NCBI GenBank assembly: GCA_012934845.2
Contig: WNNJ02000818.1
Location: 1-64,000, forward strand
DNA: 64,000 bases
Reading direction: 5' to 3'
From: Pomphorhynchus laevis
Taxonomy: Eukaryota; Acanthocephala; Palaeacanthocephala; Echinorhynchida; Pomphorhynchidae
Shown: positions 42,061-52,599 of the stretch, piece by piece
Numbering within the stretch: position 1 is the stretch's first letter
Layout: each line of letters begins with the position of its first letter
Notes under the pieces: generated by a model
What the model was told of the DNA's origin: nothing
Databases searched by the model: none
Seen by the model: only the letters and a program-made list of their open reading frames with translations
Translations under genes and position numbers: made by a program

Positions 42061-45000
42061 ATAATATTTTGGATTTTAAAAGATAAAATAAGGTTAAGAT
42101 ATTTTGATTATTAAAACTTACAATAAATAACATACAACGTTTACAAGCGTAGGGCTCTAGTACTCAATAATCTTTACTGAACAGCGACAAGTAGTCAACC
42201 AAATGCCGCGGGGAAACCCTGCAACCAGTCAGCGTTGTTGTGGCTGCAATGGGCAACGGGTTTGCCGAGGTTGCAAATGCGCAAAAAGTAATAGATCGTG
42301 TGTTGACTGTTTGACATTAAATTGTGGTAACCGCATCAGCAAGAATGGAGAGGAAACACCTGTTAGCGTCAGGACAGACCCCAATCACGAGTTTCGATCA
42401 TCATCAAGATTTAGCTTGTCAGAATTATCGTTAGAGCATGATGACCTGATCGATAGTCTGTATATGGAAGTAATTGGATGGAAACCAAATATTTTCTACT
42501 TGCCAAAATGTGATGCCAGCCACCTATTCATAATTCAACTAGCTTAATTTTATGAGCTTGCTGTCTCAAATTCTGAAACGATGCGTTGTACACTGAAAAC
42601 TTCTCTTGTATTTGCCAGCTGGTTCTTCAAAAGTTGTAAGACTCAAAAACGAAATTCGTTAAGAAAAATCTTGAACGGTGACTCACATTATGGGCTGCGG
42701 GCGATTTTTCTACCTAAATGGTAAAATCACTGTTTTGCAAAACAGATCGTGATCAGAGCATAACCATTTGGTAGATACATTCAGTGGGTGGACATTGAGC
42801 TTGATAAAGCTCATGAAGAATGGAAAAACACGTGCTACAATGCGATCGATCGAACATATCGACAAGGAGCATAGAACGCTTTCTTCCCAAGATGTTTACG
42901 AAACTTGTTTAATGAAGTAGAAATTGATAGACCTACATACAGAAGGTAATGATGCCCAATCAGAGGTGATATTAACTGGACCACTCCCACTTCGCGTTGA
43001 GCATCATCGTATTGACTTTCAAAGCATTTGCGCATCAGACATTGTACTGCATTTCGCACGACGAAAAGAACGGCGGGTCCGTCGGGAGTTGATGCAAGGA
43101 GATGGCAAGATATGTTAATTTCATTCCGCCAATCGTCTATACGTTTAGCAACTAGCCTTGCAGAGTTTGCAATAACCATTGCATCTAACTCTTTCCCAAA
43201 AGGATCACTAATAGCTTTCACCTTTAACCGCCTGATAGCAATCGATAAACATTCTGGGATTCGTCCAATTGGGGTTGATGATGTATGGCGACGAATTATA
43301 TGTAAAGTCCTCACAAGACGTATTAATTGGGATTTGCAGAAAATATCGGGTTGTGTACAACTATGCGCAGGTTAAAAGTGTGGGATAGAGCAGGTGTTCA
43401 CTCGGTTTGTCAGGCATTTGAGAGTGATCAGGATATATACGTACTTCAGATCGATGCTCGGAATGCGTTTAACTGCGCGAACAGGAAATTAGCACTTCTC
43501 AATGTTGATAATGTGTGTCCATCGTTGTCTACAGTCCTCCATAACGTATATGACGAGGACTCAATCCTTGCGATCTCAGATGAAATATTGCACTCCCGTT
43601 AAATATTCACTCAGGCAGATCCTTTGGCGATGATCGCGTTCGCTGCGTCTTCACTGCCGATGATCTAAGCTCTAAAGCGAGCAACTCCGCGTGTCATACA
43701 TCGTTGGTACGCTGACGATGCAATTTTTGTTAGATGCAGAGAGGATATTCTAAAGGTTGGGAACACAGTAAAGCTAATCGGTCCTTTGTGTGGATTCTAT
43801 GTAAATAAAAGCAAATGTAGAGTTCTCGCACATCCTAAATGTATCTCACAAGTAAAGGAAACGTTTACCGAATCAGAAATATCAATTGTTTCGGACGGGT
43901 TGGTTGTATTGGGATCACCGATAGGCTCATATGACTTTATGGTCACATTTGTCGTCTCTAAAGTGGAATAATGGTTAATTAGATTAGATCGCTTGCTGAG
44001 TATAGCAAGTATAGATTCTCATATAGCGTTTACTGCATTAACACAGGCCATGCAGTTCGAGTGGAATTATTAGCAAAGAGCATGCAATGTTGACAGTGAG
44101 CATTATGCGTGATTGAGGGATTTTCTATACACGAAATTCATCCATGAAATAGCCGGCAATTATTATTGACAGAAATACAAAGTGAGCAGATATGCATGCC
44201 TCTTTGTCATGGAGGACTGGGCATAAAAAATCCATGTTTATTTTCGGATTAAGAATATGAGATGTCTATCGCGATGTGCTAGCCATTGTTTAGCGGTTTA
44301 ATAGGAAACGAACTCGATTTAAAGCAAAGAGAACTGGTAAAATGTTTTCGTATTGAAAAATCGGAATGTCATAGATTCCTTTCAATCGTATAACTAAAAA
44401 TAGTAGCTCAATGGAGAGTTTGATTAAGTACGCTTGCGATAAGGGGTCAACAACTTGGCTCGCTTCGAGACCATCACAATCACTCGGATTAAATTTTACA
44501 AAGCAAGAATTTCACGACGCCTTGGCTATACGCTACAACTAGTGGCCAAATGGGATATCATCGAAATGCATATGCAACGACACATTTACAGTTAGTCATT
44601 CACTCACTTGCCAGTCTGGAGGAATACCGACAATCCGAAATAACATGATCAGGGATTTATTAGCAAGTGAGCTCGATGTGGTCTGCAATACGATAACAAT
44701 AGAGCCTATGTTACAATCAGTCCCCGTGAGATTCGAATTCCAAAATAGATCCACCACTCGTGGCAGGGAAGCGAAATCTGACGTGGCATGCCATGGCCTT
44801 TATGGGAACAGCACGGTACGGTCATTTGTGGACATCTGTATATTCAGTCATTTGGCACCGTCATACTCAAGAAACGCAGAAACAACGGACCCTTTCCTCT
44901 ATCACGAATCTAGGAAAATTCAAAAATATAGTGAGCGAATAACGTCGCTTGAACGAGCAACGTTTAATCTATTCGTGATCTCCACAACATGCGGACTAAG

Positions 45001-45215
45001 TTTATCTGCACAGCTTATATTAAGACGCATCGCAGCAATACGATCACAAAAACGCGACATTCCATATAATGACTGCATACGACTGCTTCGATCCTAATTT
45101 GGGTTCACAACGGCAAAGCCTGTGAGCTTCGGCATTCGTGCTAGCCGTATTCCTTGGCGTCGGGTAGTATGTACTCAACCGAACAACGCGAGCCAAGAGC
45201 AGCGGATGCTTTGAT
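42061..45215 (+). mobile_element. RLE-5: decayed RLE-type LINE
   Basis: Full-length by extent. The leader carries ACAATAAATAACATACAA at 42,120-42,137. The coding region starts at 42,203 and runs to about 45,215, with many stops and frame shifts. It lies in MOGS intron 1 in the sense orientation. Confidence 0.8.
42203..45215 (+). pseudogene. RLE-5 ORF remnant: CXC-like / RT / RLE-like
   Basis: It starts MPRGNPATSQRCCGCNG with a cysteine cluster one residue shorter in its first gap than the sisters (CCxC-x5-C). The opening frame stops at 42,547. Later pieces: TAGPSGVDA (near 43,080), SGIRPIGVDDVWRRIICK, QIDARNAFNCANRKLAL, HRWYADDAIFV (near 43,710), VLGSPIGSYDF, a CICNDTFTVSHSLTC knuckle (near 44,572), AKSDVACHGLYGN, SFVDICIFSHLAPSY and YHESRKIQKYSERI. 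Roughly a dozen breaks are present. The cysteine cluster, YADD box and nuclease-like aspartates are still readable, so the decay is moderate. Confidence 0.8.
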
Positions 45216-45405
45216 ACATTCACAAAATCTAATATCAACTGACCGACCCAGTAATTTTCTGTATATTTTCTACTTGAATCATCTGGAAAGTTGCTCTGGA
45301 TGATTTTAATTTTGAAACTGTGACCCGTGTATTTTAGCACATGTTGGACGGCACTGTCATTATTTTCTTTCTTCGATTTACAATCTACATCAAGCGAAAA
45401 CACTG
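45216..45405 (-). mobile_element. PLE GIY-YIG domain C-terminal scrap
   Basis: The minus strand reads NDSAVQHVLKYTGHSFKIKI, then RKYTENYWVGQLILDF. The SAVxxHVLxTGH and E..WI..L pattern is typical of the end of GIY-YIG nuclease domains in Penelope-like elements. Too short to place in a family. Confidence 0.5.
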
Positions 45406-45419
45406 TTCGGTATTCAACG

Positions 45420-46140
45420 ATGAACCATCAACAGCTAGGTCAACTATTAGTAGACGCTGCTGAAAATCCTGGCATGTTAATCGACATGTTGTAAGCACCC
45501 AGTTTTAACCCAAATATGGATAATTTTAGCCGCGATCCTGGTATTCTACTTAATCTGCTGCTTACATATGAATTTATACAGGACGAAAGACAAAGAGAAC
45601 AAGTACATCGTGTAATTAATGAGTTTATAAGTCAGTGGCTAATACCTGAAATTCGTGCTCTATGCAAAAATACTCGGGCATTGAGGACGATTGTACAAAT
45701 TCTACAGAACCTAATTCGTCCTAGGGACACATCCCCACAAGTATATTCACAGTTGATATCTTCAAATATAAGCGGTCTGGTCGATAATCAAATGAATAGT
45801 CAATCTACTTCATCTAATATGGATTCTGTTCAATTACCAAGCAATAGACAAACAGCTTATGCAACAACATCATCTCAAAATTTACAAAATTAAAATCAAG
45901 ATTATACTGCTTCGTCGTTTCAACTATTAAATCGTCTTCATCCCCAGCAACATCAGTCGACAAATCAACATGTAAATTAAACTCCAGAACAACTTTATGC
46001 ATCCGAATTTGAGCAAAGGCAGACAGTGGGATTTCATAACCGTAATACAAATTTTAGTGCGCGTGTTGCGTCTACAGGAGAGGTAAATATGGCTGTAGAA
46101 CGTATTGAAGATTCTTGCAATTTTGATTTTCACATGATTA
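45420..46140 (+). pseudogene. Ubiquilin-like gene remnant with a 39-nt intron and UBA domain
   Basis: The ATG at 45,420 opens MNHQQLGQLLVDAAENPGML. A 39-nt GT..AG intron (45,491-45,529) joins it in frame to FRDPGILLNLLLTYEFIQ and a helical region (to about 45,750), then a Ser/Gln/Asn-rich linker. The frame meets TAA at 45,891 and again at 45,978, yet continues to PEQLYASEFEQRQTVGFHNR, RVASTGEVNMAVERI. This matches the C-terminal UBA domain of ubiquilins (MGF.NR..N..AL.ATGG..N.A.ERL). No ubiquitin-like N-terminal domain is visible. The kept intron shows a DNA-level copy, not a processed one. The ubiquilin call rests on the UBA region and NP-rich motifs only. Confidence 0.5.
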
Positions 46141-46229
46141 CTACCTTTTATCCATAATTATTGAAAAATAATAATAAATAATTATTATATAATATTTGAA
46201 ATAATTTTTAAAATAATATTTTCAACATT

Positions 46230-46350
46230 ATAATTTACAATTGAAATTTAAAATCAAAGTCAATTTTTATGAATTGACTAATATATAACGGGCGATGCAT
46301 AAGAATAAGGATTAGATGTCATCAGGAAGAACTGCTATGCTATCAGGTTT
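46230..46350 (-). repeat. Partial unit R copy
   Basis: Inverted AATTTTTATGAATTGACTAA.., GATGTCATCAGGA and TGCTATGCTATCAGGTTTCG, 110 bp upstream of MOGS exon 2. The copy ends abruptly at the GTTTCG step. Confidence 0.8.
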
Positions 46351-46460
46351 CGTCCCGTATTCCTCAATATTTAAAGAATTTAAATACTATTAAATGTCAT
46401 TTTATAGGTATTTACAAAACTAAATTATGCCAGTAAATATCATAATTATCTTGCTTTCAG

Positions 46461-46568
46461 ACCAAACTTATACTTTGGCGTCCGACATCGAAGTCCGGTA
46501 TCAATCATAGGCGGCTTGGCTTGGTACAACGAATATCAACTCCGAAAGGAAGGTCCTGCTAAATTTCG
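46461..46568 (+). CDS. MOGS: MOGS exon 2
   Basis: 108-nt exon after a CTTTCAG acceptor. It encodes PNLYFGVRHRSPVSIIGGLA and WYNEYQLRKEGPAKF, continuing the hallmark WGTYRPxxYFGxxxRSP..GL.W of glucosidase I begun in exon 1. It ends CG|GTTATT, and the split Arg codon is completed by exon 3. No lesions. Exon phase is preserved across 19 kb of intron, strong evidence that both parts are one gene. Confidence 0.88.
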
Positions 46569-46614
46569 GTTATTGATCTTATTAATTATATCATGACAAA
46601 CAACAAAAATTTAG
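46569..46614 (+). other. MOGS: MOGS intron 2, 46 nt
   Basis: GTTATTGATC...AAAATTTAG. A minimal intron, contrasting with intron 1. The splice restores CG|A (Arg) and the family motif KFRHFCQNQDGV. Confidence 0.85.
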
Positions 46615-46792
46615 ACATTTTTGCCAGAATCAAGATGGTGTATACAATTACGGATGGTTTGCTCACGATGGAAAACACGTCGGTATTCAAAATATATCGG
46701 ATACACAATTTACAGTGCAGACCACCTGGGTAAAACAAACGAATGCGAAAAATAGTTGGGCTGCAAAAATCCAAGTTTTTCCAGAATTCAAG
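46615..46792 (+). CDS. MOGS: MOGS exon 3
   Basis: 178 nt encoding HFCQNQDGVYNYGWFAHDGK, then HVGIQNISDTQFTVQTTWVK and SWAAKIQVFPEFK. This fits the glucosidase I pattern R..C.Q.DGV..YGW..HDG..FG.Q.I.D......T.W.K. It ends AAG|GTATTT at a codon boundary. The remaining roughly 600 residues, including the catalytic domain, are not found downstream in this window. Either they lie beyond 64 kb or the locus has been broken by rearrangement. Confidence 0.88.
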
Positions 46793-46907
46793 GTATTTTA
46801 GTTATTTATTTTTTAATTATTAAAGTATAAAAACTATAATCTTAAACTATAAATGTTACTTTTTTGAAAATATCTATTTTCTTCTTTCTTTTCTAAATAA
46901 AACCTTT

Positions 46908-48015
46908 ATAGAACCAAGAATAGTATTTTTATTTAATACAACAAAACGTTAATGTCCGATATTTTAATAGCTACTGCTATCATCGTTAGGAAATTACAAA
47001 AAATTACTTAATTTGCCATTTATACAAATTACAATAAAACAGAAACAAACTTCAACGAAAAACGTTACAAACACACATTCACACACATTCGATTCAAGGT
47101 TTTTTGTAAAAAACAAACTTCAAAGAAAAAACATCACAAACACACACTCACACATTATATACAAGGTTTTTTTAAAAACAAAGATTAAAAGGAAAAAATA
47201 AATTGGTCAAACTGGACAAGGATTAGAAAAGCGTATGTCACAACATAAATATAATATTAAACGGGGTAATATGGTGGGTGCTATATCACAACATGTATTG
47301 AATTTAGGTCGTAATATGAACTTTGATGACGTTTCAATTTTATATGAAAGTGATAATACAGGAGGCATATTTTATTAATAAGAATAACATTTTATCTAAT
47401 AATAAATCTGATTTTAATTTGAAAATTTCCTATTAGTTTTTAATTAGTTGTAATCCTTATTAATTAAATCAGCTAACTGAGTCTACGTATTTAATATAAT
47501 TATAAAATAAACAAAACATAATAATGCTAAATCAAAATTTAATAATTAAATAATAAAATTAATAATTATATAAAAACTTGGTTAATTATATTTGTTTGAT
47601 TTGTTTGTTTTTTGGTATCAATCTTACGTAATATTTATTTTATTCCATTATGTTAATTTTTGATAATTTTATTTTTTTTTAGTAATTTAATATATTTTTC
47701 CTTTTAATCTTGGGTTGCGGTTCTTTTTCTTTGAAATTTGTATTTAAAAACCTCGTATAGAATGTGTGTGAGTGTGTGTTTGTAATGTTTTTTCTTTAAA
47801 GTTTGTTTTTTTTACAAAAAACCTTGTATAGAATGTGTGTGAATGTGTGTTTGTAACGTTTTTCGTTGAAGTTTGTTTCTGTTTTATTGTAATTTGTATA
47901 AATGGCAACTTTTATTAATTTTTGTAGTTCCCTGAAGATGATAGCAGTAGCTATTGAAATATCGGACATTAACGTTTTGTTGTATTAAATAAAAATACTA
48001 TTCTTGGTTCCAAAG
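46908..48015. mobile_element. Large inverted-repeat PLE composite
   Basis: Outer arms (46,908-46,990 and 47,935-48,015) are near reverse complements, with CTGAAGATGATAGC..GCTATTGAAATATCGG motifs. Inner arms (about 47,010-47,180 and 47,735-47,905) carry ACACACATTCACAC-type runs. The core (47,190-47,730) holds a GIY-YIG scrap (IGQTGQGLEKRMSQHKYNIK, ISQHVLNLGRNMNFDDVSIL) and a unit R end. It reads as two PLE ends in opposite orientation. Confidence 0.75.
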
Positions 48016-48204
48016 ATATTTTATAAATGTTACAATGATTAATTATCTAAACTATAATCTTTAAAATGATGAAACCGGGGATAGAAGCTTTTATTTAGTC
48101 TTTTATATTTCAAAATCTAGTAAATTACGAAATGAAAAATTTTAATCAGCTGATGATAGCGGGATTTCCTGAAAATTAAAATTTTCCCGGACTTTCCTGT
48201 ATGA

Positions 48205-48960
48205 AGAAATCAAATCAGCTAACTGAGTCTATGTATTTAATGTAATTATAAAATAAACAAAACATAATAATGCCAAATCAAAATTTAATAATTAAATAAT
48301 AAAATAAAAATTGTTATAAGATTTTCTATAATTTAAATCAAGTTAAAATAAAAAATTGGAATTCAAAATAAACGTCATTTTTATGAATTGACTAATAAAT
48401 AACAGACGTTGTATCAGAATAAGAATTAGATGTCATCAGGAGAAACTGCTATGCTATCAGGTTTCGGCCCCTAACTCCTCTACCCAACATAGCAGCTGGG
48501 CCAAATACATTCTAATGATGTATTTCCTCTGATTAAATTTGATTATATAGTATCTTATTCTATTACAAAGAATATTATTTATTATATTTATTATCTATTT
48601 ACTAATAGATATCAGAATGAGAATTAGAGGTCATCAGGAAGAACTGCTATGCTATTAGTTTACGGTAGCTATTCCTCGACCCAACATTGCAGCAGGGCCA
48701 AATACATGCTAATGATGTATTTCCTCTGATAAAACTATCTAGTATCTTATTCTAATACAAAGTATATTATTTATTATCTATCCATAAAAATTTGTCACTT
48801 AAGAGTTTAAATTTATTTTATATTATTGTGTTAATTTATAAATTTTACTATTTTCTATTAGATGGCATTTTTATAGTAACCTAGTTTAAAATATGTTTCT
48901 ATTAAATTATTTAAATGATTAATATTATGTAATTTTGGAACATAGGTTTTATTGGATTTT
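48205..48960 (-). mobile_element. Unit R (two copies) plus PLE thumb scrap, inverted
   Basis: From right to left this repeats the 27.8-28.7 kb order: thumb scrap (48,770-48,960, reading KFLWMD.. at its end), unit R partial (48,600-48,745) and unit R full (48,205-48,560, ending at the inverted GTAGACTCAGTTAGCTGATT). The doubling of unit R may reflect a tandem pLTR-type arrangement. Confidence 0.75.
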
Positions 48961-49129
48961 TATGTAATTTTGGATTCCAATATAATATAGGTATAGTTTT
49001 ATTATCTGATTCACCTTTTTATCCATTATAGAACAATGACTTGTAATAATTCTTTCTAAATTTAAATCACTACATTCATATGTTGTGTTTAACTTCTTTC
49101 AAGGATTTTTAACTCAATATAAACAAATC

Positions 49130-49560
49130 AGATCAGCTAACTGAGTTAAGGTATTATATATTATTTATAAATTAAAAATAATGTTAAATAAAAACTAAAT
49201 AATTAATTAATACATAATTTTATTAAGCATAGTTGCGTCCAAGTCTTTGATTAGATTGTTGTATCGATCACTCATTATAGACTTGCGAAATAAATTTATT
49301 TCGCAAGTCTATAATGAGTGATCGATACAACAACATAATTTGATAATTATAAATAATTATGAATAATGGTCATATAAGATTTAATTTTATTAGATTTAAA
49401 GTTAAAAATAAAAAATTGAAATTTAAAATAAAAGTCAATTTTTATGAGTTGACTCATAAATAGCAGACGATGTATCAGAATAAGAATAAGAGGTCATCAG
49501 GAGGAATTGCTATGCTATCAGGTTTCGGCCTATATTCCTCGACTAAAGCTGTTGTACAAC
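49130..49560 (-). repeat. Unit R copy with an internal palindrome
   Basis: Inverted copy running from GATCAGCTAACTGAG to CTATCAGGTTTCGGCC, interrupted near its middle by a 78-bp perfect palindrome. Confidence 0.75.
49256..49333. repeat. 78-bp perfect palindrome
   Basis: Arms of 39 nt without spacer, centre at GAAATAAA|TTTATTTC, outer ends TTGTTGTATCGATCACTC. It appears only here. Confidence 0.95.
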
Positions 49561-49599
49561 TGCATCAACTGTTATGAAAAGTTTTAGTAATACTTGTTA

Positions 49600-51060
49600 A
49601 AACGAGCAATGCCAAGGAATTGCTATTCCGAAAGTGTACCATGTATTGATTTACAAAGATTGTTCATAACGAAAGATGGGAAAATGAGATGTTTAAACAA
49701 AAGAATCATTTACAATATCTTATAGCATTTTTAACGTTATTAAATATTAATAACTTGTTATTAATATTAAAAACAAGTTATTTATATAGATATAAATAGT
49801 TATAATATAACAGGTTATTGATATAAGACTACATTCATATGTTGTGCTTATATTTAAATCATTACAATTAACCTCTTTCATTAGTATATCATAATAAAGC
49901 TTTTTGCATATAAAGACAAAGTTATTACTAGCTTTATTAATAGTTGTAATTATATAGTTATCCTTTAATTATTAAGTTCTGTATACATATCTTTATTAAT
50001 TTTATCTTTCCTTTTATAATTGTTTGTTATTTTCATTTTCTCTCTAATTTTATCTATGATGTTTATCTTTGATGTATTTAAGCTTTCACTATTAATCAGC
50101 TTACCAGAGTAAGCATTTAAGTCATTATATAACGATTTGTAAATTTTATTTTTATTGTTATTATTTCATCTATATTTCATTATCTTTTGAAAAACTCTTT
50201 ATATTTACATAAAGATCTTTTAGCTTTGTCTCTTAAAAGTTGTTTTAATATTTCTAATTGTTATAATTAACAATTATAACAATTAGAATTTTTTTCACTT
50301 GAAAGGACTACCATTGTATATAGCACTGTTATATACAATGGAAATTACTGTTCACAAATGTTCGACTATTGTAATAGTCCATTTCAAGTGTTATGTTGTT
50401 AAAAGCATAACACTTTAATATTATTGTTCAAAAACATAATACTTGAAAGGACTAATGCGATAGTCAAAAATTTGTGAACAATAATTTTCTTATTCTATTC
50501 TCGATGTCTGAACGCCATAAACAATATATACTTATCTTTTTTAATGTTTTTAAGTTTATTTTTCTTATTCATTTTATCACCATGACTTCTTGGCTTGCGT
50601 TTGATCGGATTATTATAATATAGTTGTTTATTATGTATTATACTACTTCTGCCAATTCCTTGTACCACGTCATTCAATCCTAATGGGTACATGGAATTAA
50701 GCGTTTTAATCCAAAAATCTTCTTTTTCTAATAGTTTTTGATTTAATATTGATATGTTTTCTTCGATAATATGTTCTAAAATAAATAATTTACAGTTTTT
50801 AATATCATGTCCTATTAATCTCATATGTTTATAAAATATAGTTTGTCTAAACCTAGTTTTTAACATTTGATGTTTTTCCTATATATTGCAATCCACATGT
50901 GCATTGTATAAGATACACTACACCTGCGGTATTGCAGTTACAATTATTATTAATATTTAATGAAAAACATTTGTTTGTCGTATTACTTACAATACAATTA
51001 TTATTTATAACATCACAAACTATACAATTTTTTCTGTTACATGTTTAAGATCTAAAATTA
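49600..51060 (-). mobile_element. Third PLE family, 3' end with GIY-YIG domain and hairpin-rich terminus
   Basis: The minus strand from 51,060 reads CNRKNCIVCDV, CNTAGVVYLIQCTCGLQYIG and KT (GIY-YIG core), then after a frame change FYKHMRLIGHDIKNCKLFIL and DFWIKTLNSMYPLGLNDV. Downstream, 50,270-50,480 holds three CTTGAAA..GGACTA hairpins (stems GACTATT/AATAGTC and CATTGTATA/TATACAATG). Beyond lies a Lys-rich decayed frame (LKQLLRDKAKRSLCKYKEF), perhaps the N-terminus of a tandem neighbour. Distinct from PLE1. Confidence 0.75.
50495..50866 (-). pseudogene. GIY-YIG nuclease C-terminal half, third PLE family
   Basis: Open frame of 123 residues that begins after the GIY-YIG core, which lies just upstream (50,870-50,960) in another frame. 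ILEHIIEENISILNQKLLEK, DFWIKTLNSMYPLGLNDVVQ and RKPRSHGDK form the E..WI..L.T..P.GLN signature of the family. The basic tail ends at a stop. One frame change separates it from the catalytic Tyr/Gly region, so the nuclease is broken. Confidence 0.75.
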
Positions 51061-51839
51061 AAATCTTTAGTACTTACGTATTTTTTCAATCTAATTGAAA
51101 ACATGTAACTTTTGTTAAGTCATAATTTTTAACGTTAATTTTTTGGTGTCGCCAGTTAGTTTAGTTGACTGACTAAACTTACAACGGGCCATCCAGCAGC
51201 ATATGACAGGGGGCTGCCCTGCTTAATGCGGTTGTAGGCTGGAACAAGATCTATAAAAATCTACCACCTTCACTTCATAGTAAAGGTGGACGAAATTTAC
51301 TCCATGTTAAAATTCTCAGAATCTGGGAGACAAACTAAAGTTGCAATAAGGTTAGCTCTTTACATTAATTGCAAGAAATTCTAAATTAAAATTTATTTTT
51401 AATCTAAACTTGAGATTGCAAGTAGCAATTTGGACTTAGCGATTTATTGACATTGTAGTATATTTTCTTCTGCACTTTTTATTTTACTTTTTATTGAAGT
51501 CGGTGTAATCTAGACTGCGATATCCCTATTATTGCATTTCGAAAAGCTATTGCTACATCACACTTCGATGATCCTCCAAAACATTATCTAGTTGTCAGAT
51601 ATCCATTATCTATTTATGCAGCTATAGCAATCAACGAAACCCGAATTGAAATAACTAAACTTAAATCCAGTTAATATCTAATGATTCAAATAGTTGCTGG
51701 ACAGACAAAGAGCATATACATAGAATAGTAAATGAGTATATCAACTCATCCCTCAACAGTTGCCTCAATAAGCAGGTATATCATGCTGTTTGTTCTTTTT
51801 AACGCACAGCAGAGGTAGATAAATCTTATTCTAAATTAG

Positions 51840-52340
51840 CAAACTCTCTTGATAGAGAAAGCCTTAAGGCCTCAAATCTGATAGTTCGTAATTTACCCGT
51901 TTCTGAAAGCGAGCAACAAGTTATATTAAATCTCTTTGAGGAAATTGGTTGTCCTTTGGTCGGACAAAAACTATATTTTCATCGACTCTCTGGCTTCATA
52001 CTAACTCCCCTCTGTGGGTTAAGGTAAAAACTAGCGTGAGCCATGTGGAATCATCTTTAAAATCTTCGTTTAAGCTTAAGAATTCATCTCTCTTTCATAA
52101 GGTGTACTTGTGCCCTGATTTGTTGAAACTTGAACAAGAGGAACTTAAGAGATTACGGAAAGAATTATCCGAACGAAAAAAGTCAGACCCAAGTAAGCAA
52201 TATTTTATTAGATGGCATAAGATAGTGGTTTCATCAAGTAGGGAAGCCGACGCGGTAAATGAGAGTCTACCGATACTCGGCGAAGTTTTGTCTACAGGAA
52301 ACAACGATCTTTCTAATCCAGCCAAAATATATTACTAACG
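51840..52340 (+). pseudogene. ORF1 remnant of the L2/CR1-like LINE
   Basis: Reads NLIVRNLPVSESEQQVILNL and FEEIGC, then, after a frame change, VKVKTSVSHVESSLKSSFKL, VYLCPDLLKLEQEELKRLRK and YFIRWHKIVV. A helical RNA-binding type ORF1 with the ..R.GKIV-like end found in CR1/L2 ORF1 proteins. At least two frame changes, and the upstream coiled-coil part is mostly unreadable. Confidence 0.6.
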
Positions 52341-52599
52341 ATTTAAGATGATATAAAACTTCGAGCATACATTCCATTAATTCTCAAATTAATACTCAAA
52401 TAGATTATCCAGTTAATCCACCGAGTTAATCCTCCATTAAATCCTTCAGTAGACTTTTTTGTAAATCCTTCAGTAAATCATCGAGAAAATTCTCAAGTAA
52501 AGCCTTCAGTAAATCCTCCACCAAAACTTCAAGTAAATAATCCACTGTATTCTCTAATTGATTCGATTTCGCTGCTTCCCAAATCTTGCTGGAAATAAG

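Larger units (their letters stand above)
27276..46460 (+). other. MOGS: MOGS intron 1, 19.2 kb, filled with transposons
   Basis: Bounded by a GT donor and a TTGCTTTCAG acceptor whose junction restores the codon AG|A and the family sequence WGTYRPNLYFG. It contains PLE fragments, a CR1-like LINE, gypsy fossil C, RLE relics and a ubiquilin-like pseudogene, against 46 nt for the next intron. Whether it is still spliced is not visible. Confidence 0.75.

Noticed and set aside
45891-45980. Stop-codon reassignment suggested by in-frame TAA in the ubiquilin-like gene
   Set aside because: Intact ORFs elsewhere in the window end on TAG and TAA at family-typical C-termini, so a standard code with a pseudogene is simpler.
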